Assembly (NCBI RefSeq): GCF_026914185.1
Contig: NC_070559.1
Coordinates: 8,601,501-8,665,500, forward strand
DNA from: Puccinia triticina
Taxonomy: Eukaryota > Basidiomycota > Pucciniomycetes > Pucciniales > Pucciniaceae
Length of the DNA stretch: 64,000 bases
Reading direction: 5' to 3'
Numbering within the stretch: position 1 is the first letter of the stretch; every line of letters begins with the position of its first letter. The notes below the pieces were generated by a model. It saw only the letters and a list, made by a program, of their open reading frames with translations. It searched no databases and had not been told where the DNA came from. This document shows positions 43,820-52,909 of the stretch, piece after piece. A program made the position numbers and the translations under genes.

Positions 43820-44897
43820 TGTAAAGCTCAAAATTGTTCCTGAGAACCTTTTCCTGAGTGCGGAAAGGGATGAATGAGGTTACCTCTGCCTTTCCTGGGT
43901 CACTAGAAACTAAAAAAAGCCCCCCAATCTATGATTGGAAGGTTTATGTAGTGATAGTGGAGGTGTATCAAAAGATAGCCTACTTTGAGCAGGTGGCTTA
44001 AGGGTTATGGTGATGTAGCTGATGTGTAAGTGTTGTAATAAGGTTGTAATTTGTATGTAAGGGTGTAAAACCACAATATAGAGTGGGCTAATACTGTAGA
44101 GTGAGCAAGTATTGTACTGTTATGGGGTAAGCTGAGTGCAAGTAGTTTGCTCCGAGAAATTACAACTGGGGGGAGGAGAGCCTCCTTAAATAGAAAAGAG
44201 TGAGAAATTTTAGCTCCAGGGGAACAAGAGAATGAGGGGTTTTAGCTGCCCTGAAAGCCACAATGAGGTATTTTGGCTGGTGGTTGACAGGTCACATGAG
44301 GTCATGATGTCATATGAGGGAATTCAGCTAGTGAGAGACAGGAGGTGAGGTGTTTTAGCTGGCCTGGCTTGTCATATGATGTCATCTGCAAGCTGCATGA
44401 GGGGTTTTTGCTATCTTGACACCTGCATGGTGTCATCTGTCAACTGTCAGACTGCAGCCCCTATCACACTAGTCTGCATGCACCTGCATAAGACTGCATA
44501 AGCCTGCATCAAGTGTGCATGACACTGCATGACACTGCATGACATGTGCATAACACAATGAAATGAGTGCAGCTGATGAGGTAAAGGATATGTGAAGGGT
44601 AGACAAACTGTCAGGGTGGTACATGTAACTGGTTACATGTCCTGGGTAAGTGTGGTTCATGTAACAGATTACATGACCTGAGTATGGTGTTTTGTGTGTA
44701 TGTAACTGAATGATAGTGTCTTGAAGGGGTTGTAACTTGTGATCCAGAGGGGTTTAAGGTGTGTTGTCCATGGTGTCCTGTGTAGTTTTGGCCGTAGAAT
44801 CCAGTGGTGTTGCCGTATTGGGTGATTTGTGAGTGTACATATGAGAAAACAGGAAATTTTGAAATGGGCTAGATGGGTAACCATAAAGCATACCACA
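43820..44897 (+). mobile_element. Solo LTR M1
   Basis: TGTAAAGCTC...ATACCACA, 1078 bp, flanked by ACGG (43816-43819 and 44898-44901). Homologous to M2 (62155-62885) at its start (TGTTCCTGAGAACCTTTT). Contains tandem CATGACACTGCATGACACTG units near 44515. No coding region. Confidence 0.85.
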
Positions 44898-44901
44898 ACG
44901 G

Positions 44902-45760
44902 GCGATACGGGCGGGCCAGGCAGGACAGGACGGGAAATGTGTTTGGGGGATGGTAGGAATTCAGTGAAGTCATTGGGGAGGGCAGGGAGTTCATCGGGAG
45001 TTCAAGACAGCAATCGGCGAGTCCAGGAAGCCATTGGCAGGTCCAGGAAGCCATTGGCGGGTCCAGGAAGCCGTCGGTGGGACAATGAAGTCCTTGTAAG
45101 GCCAAGGATGTTGTCAAGGATGAAAGGATGTCGCCACTCGTGTAGTCAGAAAGCTTGGACGTCCGAGTACGTCCAGGAAGAGATTGAAAGGGCAGGGTAG
45201 GAGTTTTGCTGGGTGGTTAGGAAGCCAGGGCGGGCCGAGCTGGGCAGAAAGGCCTGAGGAGACCCAGGGTTCTTAACAGTGTCTGAGAGGGGCAACCAGC
45301 TGATTGAGATGATCCTTGCTTTGAATCTTCAGAGGGAGCAGGTCTTAGGCAGTCTTTGGTAGCCAAGGAAGCCGTCCGCGGGTCAAAAAACGTTGACAGG
45401 GTATGTAAGTAATCGGAAGGCTAGGGGAACGTTTTGAGGCAAGACAAGCTTGGGTACTTCCGGGGGCTTGGACAGGATGGGTAGGGGGTAAAGCAAGCGC
45501 TTTGAAGGAGCAGATAGGCCCGGTCAGGACGACGAGATGGCGGATGGATCGCGGCGGGGAGTTGTTGAAGGAGGCAATGGGGAAGCGGAGGCAAGGCAGG
45601 CTTGGTCGTTGTTGAGCAGTCAGCTGACACTACCGACCATCATCCAGTCGAACGGTAGTCTGTTTGTTCTAGGAGTCAAAGAGCGCGGGCGCTGAGACAC
45701 TTGAGGCCATGAAAAGAAGAGGAAGGTGGGGGCCGTTCAATCAAACAAAACAGTTGATAG
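44902..45760. other. Unrecognised DNA with a 21-bp tandem repeat
   Basis: Right end of the GGACGGGC array (to about 44935), then sequence with about four copies of GGTCCAGGAAGCCATTGGCG at 45009-45085. No convincing gene. Confidence 0.5.
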
Positions 45761-46559
45761 GTGGAGTTCAGAAGGCAAGTTGAATCTAACCTAAGCAATT
45801 CTGGATTGAGAGAATCCACCATAGATATGCACTTGATGGAGGATCAACCTCAGCTATTGAACCTCCCAATTGGGTCCCTGGTCAACCAAGCGGGCAACAC
45901 CTTTGTACCTATTTGGTGGGGAAAAATTTTTGGCTTGCCCCTGGGAGTAATGAGTGCCTGCTTGCCGAGGACCTCGGCAAGCAATTTTGCACACACTCGG
46001 CAAAGATGGATTCCCTTCCGCTCGCCCAGCAGGCTTCCTCTTGCCCTTGGATGTGGAAATGACACCTGCTTGCCAAGGTCTAGGAATTATCTCGGTCAAG
46101 CAGATACATGTTATACATACACTTGGAGCTTCTTCTGCTGGCGCCCTTTGTACTCGGCCGGAACAATTATTCTTCCATTGCCCCGGATCACTTGTACCTG
46201 CTTGTCGAGAAAGATTTCTTGGCAAGCAGGTGCAAGGTGCTCGCGTAGGAGGAGTCCTCACGGGCGAGTGGCGATCTGCTCGCCGGGGATGATTCCAAGG
46301 AAGATTCCTCCACAGCAAGCAGTCAAAAGACCCCCTCGCCGGAGAGGCCTCCTCCTCGGCGATATCATCGTACGTTCTTGCAGAGAGCAGCTATGTACGG
46401 GGTGTGCCCGCTTGCCTGATACATACCCGGCTGTCTCAGGAAACATTCTCCTTGGCGGGCAGCCAGCACCACCGGCATGCCGGTGAGGAATCACGCTTGG
46501 TCGCTTGGCTCTGAGATGTGTGGGCTCATCCCGGCTCGTTGGCTAGGTACCTTCAAATG
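45761..46559. repeat. Cluster of hairpins with CTTGCC(G)AGG arms
   Basis: GCTTGCCGAGGACCTCGGCAAGC at about 45959 is a near-perfect hairpin. Related, partly decayed arms (CTGCTTGCCAAGG, CTGCTTGTCGAGAAAG..TTGGCAAGCAGG, CTTGGCGGGCAG) recur to about 46470. The 241-codon frame across this block is Cys/Arg/Pro-rich and probably meaningless. Confidence 0.55.
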
Positions 46560-46845
46560 TGTTTTTTTCATACCCCTTTTGGCTGTATGGATTTGAATAT
46601 TGTTTTTTTTCCTGCCTAGCAACCAAATTGAGTTGGCATTGCTTAGGCTACATTCAGGTTCGCAGTTCAGAACAGGAGAGGGGCGGTTCAGGTCGGCTCC
46701 TCAAGACAGAAGGGTGCCGGGGCGAGCGAGCGCAACCAAAGAAGGTCGTGGAGAAGATCAGAAGTTAAGGGAAAAGAAAATCCAGAGGTCAAGGCTGGGA
46801 GCCAATGAAGGCGAGCCAATGATTGATGGAACTAGAAAAAAAAAG
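46560..46845 (-). other. Probable 5' interior of a minus-strand G/H-like element
   Basis: Read on the minus strand, the LTR stub end ..GTCTTACA is followed by C-T9-CTAG, as G's LTR end TCTTACA is followed by C-T9-CTAGAACC at 47708. The rest is not recognisable. Confidence 0.5.
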
Positions 46846-46921
46846 TGTAAGACTCCTAAATAGGGGTCTTTGCTGATTGTTGTCGAGGGGCGCAAGGGAC
46901 GAGGCAAAGAGCCGGAGATGT
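46846..46921 (-). mobile_element. Truncated LTR of the H family
   Basis: Plus strand TGTAAGACTCCTAAATAGGG...GAGCCGGAGATGT matches 34503-34578 and then breaks off at the copia relic. Confidence 0.7.
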
Positions 46922-47114
46922 GCTAACTTGGATAGCCGCCTGGTTGTCGCAATGCAGATGAACCTTGAAATCGTTCTTTAAAACATCAGTTAGCAAATGT
47001 TTGACCCATAATACATGCCTTGTGCCATGTAATCCGCTTGACAGGTGGATGCAGCTACTGTGGCAAAAAGACAAGAGGCCCAAAGTACTGGGCACCCATA
47101 GAAACTGATCAGTA
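46922..47114 (-). pseudogene. Ty1/copia RNase H relic (C-terminal part)
   Basis: The minus strand encodes STCQADYMAQG and, after a small frameshifting deletion, RHVLWVKHLLTDVLK...CDNQAAIQV, the signature end of copia RNase H. Joined to 50695-51007 once solo LTR I and element G are removed. Confidence 0.8.
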
Positions 47115-47356
47115 TGTAAGCCCCCTCCTTTGGGGTCTCACAAGGATGTTACATAGCTATCACTAGATTACATAACCCACCTGGTACTTAGTCTCATCCC
47201 GTTCCTTCCCTAGTTCAGCAGAGATCCCTGTAGACTGACACATCTCTCTGAGCTAGTTCCTGCTCATCATTGAAATTACAGTCCCTGGTTCTAGAATCTG
47301 TGCCTTTGTGCCCCTCACAAGCCACTCAACAGTGAAGGAGATTCCAACTCCTTACA
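47115..47356 (+). mobile_element. Solo LTR I (242 bp)
   Basis: TGTAAGCCCCC...CTCCTTACA flanked by CAGTA at 47110-47114 and 47357-47361. Related to G's LTR (GGTCTCACAAGG versus GGTGTCACAAGC), and it retains an AGAGAT...ATCTCT hairpin. Orientation taken from G. Confidence 0.82.
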
Positions 47357-47375
47357 CAGTATCCCATATGTGGAC

Positions 47376-47707
47376 TGTAACCCCCCCCCCTTCGGAGGTG
47401 TCACAAGCAGGATCACAGGATCCCAAATATTGATCCCGCTTATAGTCTCGCTCTTCCCCCGCCCCTCCTGACTCGGCAGAGATCGTCTTGACATCTCTCC
47501 CGAGTCAGGTAAGCTCAGTCCCTTCCTACCTCTTCTTCCCTCTCCCCTTATATCATGTATCTAGACTAACGCAGAGATCGTCTTGACATCTCTCCTGAGT
47601 CAGCAATTCATCCCGCCGCGGTTCTAGAAACCGCTTGAGGCCCTGCCTCTGTGTCCCTGAGTCCTGCCCCAGTGAAGAGCCCCGCCCCTCTATAGCGGCC
47701 TCTTACA
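47376..47707 (+). mobile_element. G 5' LTR
   Basis: TGTAACCCCCC...GCGGCCTCTTACA. Contains hairpin CTGACTCGGCAGAGAT..ATCTCTCCCGAGTCAG (47468-47508) and a second, weaker copy near 47565-47603. Confidence 0.9.
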
Positions 47708-47940
47708 CTTTTTTTTTCTAGAACCTCGAACCAACTCCATCATTCTGCCCTCGATACCGTCTGCACTTTCAATCTGCCCTATCTGAATCTGAACCAAACC
47801 ATCTGAATCTGAACCTTCTGAATCTGAACCCGCCCCGACTACACCTGAATCTGCCCCACCTGAATCTGATCTGCCTGACCCTGCCACTTTCCTCGCCTTT
47901 CCTTCCCTCTCCTAAAGCGTCCGAGACTCAACGCCCCCTC

Positions 47941-50040
47941 ATGTCCACAAGACAAACTGTCTCGTCAGACCGACTACTCGCCATCACCGACACCGAGGCC
48001 CTTATCCGAGCAGCGAACAAGGCAAAACGTCTTGCAAAGGCCTCGTCATCCAAAGCCGCTCCCAGCCCCAGTGACTTGGAATTGACGACCCCGGGCCCAC
48101 TCATTGCACCAACCAAACCCCAAGAGACCAGCTCCTGTCCGGCGTCACTCGCCTCATCCTTCACCCTTCCCCCAGCGATCGGCTTCCAAGCCCCACCAGA
48201 ACCATCCTTGTTCTCCGCGGCACCCGCGGATCCACCGAACGTGCGAGCCTGGGAAATCATCCCCCCGACCGAGATCCGCCCCCCGCCCCCGCCAAGCGGC
48301 CCGATTTACCCACTAATCTCGGCCCCACTAGCACTTCCCCCCCCACATCAGACCATGAGCGCGCCGGATCCCTCAAACACCATCCAGACGGCGTCGCACA
48401 ACCCAATCGGCCCGCCCCCACCAGCCAAACCCTCGACCAGTGAGCCAATGCAGGACAACGCCGGCCTGGGACCAGATGACAGCCTGACACAGAAACCCGC
48501 GAGCCCTACAGCGGAACCGGCTGCCAACATCGCCCCCCCTGCGCCACCCGCACCGACGGACCGATCCATCATGGGGATATTCGCTGAGATGCAACAAATG
48601 ACGTTGCAGATGCAGCAAGCGAACTTCGACGCCAGGCTAGCCGCGGAACAGCAAGCCCGAGAGGACCGTAACCGACTGAGGCGACTAGAGGAGGCAATCA
48701 CGAAAGTCTTGGTGACCCCAACCAAGACTCCCCCCACGGCACTGCCACGCGACGGCCGAATCGACTTGCAACGGTTCCGCACATCGGACGGCCCGGTGTT
48801 CACAGGTCCATTTCAGGACATTGAGGTTTTCTTGACCTGGATCTATGGCCTAGAAATCATTTTTGGCACAAAGGCCGTGACCCTGGACAGCGACAAAATC
48901 CGGATCGCAGGGACTCTGATCAAGGAAACCAATCTCTTGTCCTTCTACTCCAACGAAGCCGCCAATTACCTCACCCGGACTTGGGTGGCCTTTAAGGAGG
49001 CCCTCTTTACGACCGCGCTCCCCCTCCGTTGGCGACGAGAAATCAAGGGACAGATCCGAAACCTCCGCATGGCAGAAACGGAGACATTCACACAGTTTGA
49101 GACGCGAGCGCGGACGCTCCAGCGCATGGTGAACTTCGCAGCCGACCCGCTTGTGATGCCGGACGAAGAACTGGCCGACTGGATTGTCCTAGGCCTCTCG
49201 GCAGAACTGCGGGGACAAGTCCACATGTTCGAGCTCCTCGAAGCGGACCCCTTCGAGTACGATCACTTTGCCCGACGAGTCAGGACTATCTACGATGCCA
49301 TACCTAGACGAGCGACAGGAGGCCGCAACCGCCCAGCAGCGGCCCCGCACACAAACACTGACGGCCCCGCAAATACTGAGGGGAGGTACAATGGCCTACC
49401 TCGGGAAGAGTACTTCTGGCGCATACACTCGTATCTTGACTCTGTCGGCCTCTGTCACTTCTGCAAACGCCACTGCGGCACGACACCCGGAAGCTGCCTG
49501 GGACCAATGGACCGCACCAGAGTTGTCGTCCCGACGGACTTCCGGCCTCCAGTGAAGCCAGACAACTATACAAGACCCAAGGCATGGAGCAGCCCGCGGG
49601 GACCCTCCACGGCACGCAACACCACTGGACCGGGCCGCCCGACAGGACAACCGGCGGGAGTGGCAGGGGTTGTGGAGGAGGACGAGTGGGATGAGGACGA
49701 AGACGACCTGTTCCCCCATCTGGACGTGACCTCGGCTGCAGCATTGGGAACGCTGGACGCACACATCCCGTACACGGCCGCGGACGTCGCTGACCTGGTC
49801 ACAGAGGACATGGAAGAAACCGCAGTACAGCGGTTAGCCGATTCTTCCCCGTATTTCGACGCCTCTCTCGAAGCCCGCGTAGCAGCCATCCTTGGCCCCT
49901 TGCCGGACGAACGGTACGTACACCCCTCACCGTCCCCCACACGCAAGCTTCACTTATTGCACAAGGGCAGGTGCTTACGGGGACACATTCGCACAGTCCG
50001 ACCCCCTCGACTCCCAGCGAAGCGCCCACGGATCCATTGA
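47941..50040 (+). CDS. gag: G Gag-like protein (699 aa)
   Basis: ATG at 47941 after the leader. Long Pro/Ala-rich N-terminus (~1-200), then a coiled coil (MQQMTLQMQQANFDARLAAE, ~220-260), then a gag capsid domain (~270-460, with LTWIYGLEIIFG, FKEALFTTALP and FETRARTLQRMVNF). The Cys motif CHFCKRHCGTTPGSC (~508) replaces the canonical CX2CX4HX4C knuckle by CX2CX2HCX6C. Acidic patch EEDEWDEDEDDLF near 580. The frame is complete. It would form particles for helper-driven mobilisation. Confidence 0.82.
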   Translation: MSTRQTVSSDRLLAITDTEALIRAANKAKRLAKASSSKAAPSPSDLELTTPGPLIAPTKPQETSSCPASLASSFTLPPAIGFQAPPEPSLFSAAPADPPNVRAWEIIPPTEIRPPPPPSGPIYPLISAPLALPPPHQTMSAPDPSNTIQTASHNPIGPPPPAKPSTSEPMQDNAGLGPDDSLTQKPASPTAEPAANIAPPAPPAPTDRSIMGIFAEMQQMTLQMQQANFDARLAAEQQAREDRNRLRRLEEAITKVLVTPTKTPPTALPRDGRIDLQRFRTSDGPVFTGPFQDIEVFLTWIYGLEIIFGTKAVTLDSDKIRIAGTLIKETNLLSFYSNEAANYLTRTWVAFKEALFTTALPLRWRREIKGQIRNLRMAETETFTQFETRARTLQRMVNFAADPLVMPDEELADWIVLGLSAELRGQVHMFELLEADPFEYDHFARRVRTIYDAIPRRATGGRNRPAAAPHTNTDGPANTEGRYNGLPREEYFWRIHSYLDSVGLCHFCKRHCGTTPGSCLGPMDRTRVVVPTDFRPPVKPDNYTRPKAWSSPRGPSTARNTTGPGRPTGQPAGVAGVVEEDEWDEDEDDLFPHLDVTSAAALGTLDAHIPYTAADVADLVTEDMEETAVQRLADSSPYFDASLEARVAAILGPLPDERYVHPSPSPTRKLHLLHKGRCLRGHIRTVRPPRLPAKRPRIH

Positions 50041-50364
50041 GCACCAATTGATCAAGATCAAGCCCCGCGCGCCTCCACCCCCTGCCCCCCCTTTCTGATC
50101 CCCATGCACACGCCCACCCCCCTCTTCATACTGTGTGCACCTACCACTGTTGATCTGACACCACGGGGCCCTGCGGCTCCGATAACGACACACACGGACG
50201 AGTCGACCCCGCCTCGCCAATGGCACAGCTCCCCCGATCCTCAGACTACCACCCCTCCTAACGCCCCACTGACTTCTACTCATTTTACACCTCTAATAAC
50301 ATTCAACCCGAACCACAGACACCGCCCGCTACACAGTTCCGGATCTCCCCATAGGGGAGGAGAT

Positions 50365-50694
50365 TGTAACCCCCCCCTTCGGAGGTGTCACAAGCAGGAT
50401 CACAGGATCCCAAATATTGATCCCGCTTATAGTCTTGCTCTTCCCCCGCCCCTCCTGACTCGGCAGAGATCGTCTTGACATCTCTCCCAAGTCAGGTAAG
50501 CTCAGTCCCTTCCTACCTCTTCTTCCCTCTCCCCTTATATCATGTATCTAGACTAACGCAGAGATCCTCTTGACATCTCTCCCGAGTCAGCAATTCATCC
50601 CGCCGCGGTTCTAGAAACCGCTCGAGGCCCTGCCTCTGTGTCCCTGAGTCCTGCCCCAGTGAAGAGCCCCGCCCCTCTATAGCGGCCTCTTACA
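50365..50694 (+). mobile_element. G 3' LTR
   Basis: 330 bp; several of the differences from the 5' LTR are C/T or G/A at CpG (CTCGCTC/CTTGCTC, CCCGAG/CCCAAG). Confidence 0.9.
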
Positions 50695-51007
50695 TGGACC
50701 TGCTGTGTTCTCCGCCCCACAACGCGTCACAAAAGCACTTGAGGGCCTTGTTGCTGTTGTCCGGGACTATGTCAAGTTGAATGTCCCTTGAGCCCGCCAC
50801 ATATCCGAGCAGGTGTTTCACACCTTTCCAATGATTTACACCCGGTTTTGCTGAGAAGCGGGCCAGAAGATTGACCGTGAAGGCAATGTCCGGGCGTGTG
50901 CCCACCGCTAGATAGCTTAGGGACCCTAGAACAGAAAGATAAGGTGTTGAGTCTGATTCAACCCCCTCCTCATCAATCAACAATTCCAAAGAGGGCGGCA
51001 GAGGCGT
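50695..51007 (-). pseudogene. Ty1/copia RT-RNase H relic (N-terminal part)
   Basis: The minus strand encodes PYLSVLGSLSYLAVGTRPDI and LLARFSAKPGVNHWKGVKHL, then CDALWGGEHSRS, the RT thumb and start of RNase H in copia polyproteins. Cut at 51007 by LTR J and at 50695 by G. Confidence 0.85.
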
Positions 51008-51601
51008 TGTGGTGGACAGACTGGTACACGCGTAGGATCAAGATTTTATTGCGCAGGGCGCGCGCTGGCGGCCATCATTGGGTCCCGCGACTCAATCAAA
51101 TATGATGAGGTAATCTGATTGAGTCCCGCGACTCAACCAATGCTGATTAGGTAATCTAATTGAGTCCCGCGACTCAATCAAAGTTATGGCGAAGCTTTCA
51201 GCCCTCAAGGCCTCCTCAAGTTCAACGGCGCAGCGTGGCGCATCCTCAAGGCGTTTCAGGTCTTCCTTTCTCCTCTTTTCTCTTGTTCTGTGCTGGTGGT
51301 TTTGTTCTCCTGTCAGTTTTCTTTTTCTTTTTCTTTCATCATGTTTGTTATCTTCTTCTTTCACTTTGCGCGCTTTGGACAGATTTGGATGAGGAGGGTT
51401 GGTCTTTGTTTTGTTTTGTTTCTGTCTCCGGTCTTGTTTTGTGTAGCGCGCGTGCGCGCTAGGTTGTGATGAGATGTCTGCTACATGTCACTCCCCAGAG
51501 TCCAAGTTCGAGCTCGAACTTGGAGGATGGGACGGCATGGACCTACTCTGAACCAAAAATTCAGTCTTCCATCAATATCTAAAGTTTATTACTCCTGGCT
51601 T
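51008..51601 (+). mobile_element. LTR J, left part (K/E family)
   Basis: Starts TGTGGTGGACAGAC after GCGT (51004-51007) in the copia relic. Homologous to the K/E LTRs (GCGCGCGTGCGCGC; GAGTTCGAGCTCGAACTTGG-like palindrome; GGGACGGCATGGAC). Interrupted at 51601 by element L; resumes at 63779. Confidence 0.8.
51079..51179 (+). repeat. Three palindromes GAGTCCCGCGACTC in the J LTR
   Basis: TTGAGTCCCGCGACTCAA occurs at about 51119 and 51160, and a mutated copy (GGGTCCCGCGACTC) at 51080, separated by ~40 bp of GATNAGGTAATCT. Regularly spaced palindromes at the start of an LTR suggest transcription-factor sites (inference). Confidence 0.7.
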
Positions 51602-52476
51602 TGTGGTGATTTATATAGGCAAGCGCGCTAGAATGTCCACGCGGGGATAGCGCGGGCGGGGAATGCACAAAGCCGCTCAGGCAGAGTGCATTCCGGTGAC
51701 ATAAGCACTGAGGATGAGGTCAGGAAAGCACGTTAGGAAAGCTTACGGAAAGTCACGCGCGGATTGGAATGCACGGATCGCGGATTTTGGATCGGGTATT
51801 CGGATCGGATCGGAAAAGACAGGGCTGGACTGCGGCGGGACTACACACGTGGACTGGTAGCAGCGGCGCGTCAGCGGGTGAGCCATGACAGCCAGAGCCG
51901 GTTCCACCACCGGGTGGAACCGGGGTGAAGGCGGTGGCGAGAGAACGACTGACGGGGGCTAGACAGAGGATGGTGGGAGGACAAGCGTCGGAGAGGAGCG
52001 GAGTCTGGGAGAGTGACGAGCGGGATAGCAGGCGGAGCTGGAGGACTAGTGCGGGAAAGTGTCAGGTGTGCGGGATTGGGTGGGAAAGGTGACATGCGTG
52101 GAGTGAAGGATGGGGGTGGCTTGGGGTTTTCTCCTCTCTTTTCCTCATCGAATAATCTTTATCCAATCAATTATTACGGATTTTTCACTCATCATTGTAC
52201 TTACAACTACGGACGTACAAGAGTTATTGGGAGATTATCTGTGTTCTTATTCTTATTGGAGAGTTACTGCGGATTCTTGCGCTTACGAAGTGCGGCGCTT
52301 TATTCACTTGCGGATTATTACACTATAGATCAGGCTTGGTAGAGGAGCGCTGAAGGCTAGCGGAAAGCAGCAGTGCGGAGCCAAGTTACCGACAATCACA
52401 CAGCCCGGACATCAATATTCTTGAAGAAGGCGGTCAGCGGACATTCTTCACCAGCTAACCAGCTTTCTTTCTCACA
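51602..52476 (+). mobile_element. L 5' LTR
   Basis: TGTGGTGATTTATATAGGC...TTTCTTTCTCACA (875 bp). Followed by AGTGGGGGTCTGGCCGGGAA, the probable PBS (starts TGG; tRNA not identified with confidence). Confidence 0.9.
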
Positions 52477-52552
52477 AGTGGGGGTCTGGCCGGGAACCCA
52501 ACTTTGTGTTGTTATTGGATACTCGGGAACTAGACTTGCGCGGAAACGTTGA

Positions 52553-52909
52553 ATGAACCCTTTTGAAGGCAAATTCTTTACTCCAGGTGACGAAGAATCT
52601 CAGATCGGATCAGGCGGCTTGGACAGCAGAGACACAGTAATTGCGGAAAACGGAGAAGGTTCTTCTTCAAGACCAGCCAAAAGACAATTGTGGTTGGGAT
52701 TAGCGGGAGGACCGAGACTAGGACAGATATCTTTTTCGTCAGCGCGGAGTCAGTTTTCACCTAATCAGTCAATCGCAGCAAGGAGGCGACAGTTGTACCA
52801 GCGGAGCACCCTGAACAATCGACCAGCGGTGTCAGCGGGAGGAACGAGAGCGGAACTTACGGAGTTCGACCAGAGGAGACAGAAGACGAGACCATGGAAG
52901 AAGCGCTAG
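52553..52909 (+). CDS. Short ORF upstream of L gag (118 aa)
   Basis: ATG-initiated frame in the leader overlapping the first 16 nt of gag in a different frame. Gly/Ser/Arg-rich, no recognised domain. Either an upstream ORF tuning gag translation or chance. Confidence 0.35.
   Translation: MNPFEGKFFTPGDEESQIGSGGLDSRDTVIAENGEGSSSRPAKRQLWLGLAGGPRLGQISFSSARSQFSPNQSIAARRRQLYQRSTLNNRPAVSAGGTRAELTEFDQRRQKTRPWKKR

Larger units (their letters stand above)
47376..50694 (+). mobile_element. Element G: gag-only LTR element (3.3 kb)
   Basis: Flanked by TGGAC at 47371-47375 and 50695-50699. LTRs 47376-47707 and 50365-50694 differ by a few substitutions and C-run length. One long frame lies inside and the polypurine tract AGGGGAGGAGA precedes the 3' LTR. 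No protease or RT: non-autonomous, terminal-repeat-in-miniature-like but with an intact gag. Confidence 0.9.

Noticed and set aside
45761..46486. 241-aa protein gene
   Set aside because: The frame crosses multiple hairpins and has a random-looking Cys/Arg/Pro composition; no domain.
52477..52505. tRNA-Pro-type PBS for L (TGGGGGTCTGGCCGGG)
   Set aside because: Resembles known TGGGGGCTCGTCCGGG sites, but the implied T loop does not fit well; kept as an unassigned PBS.
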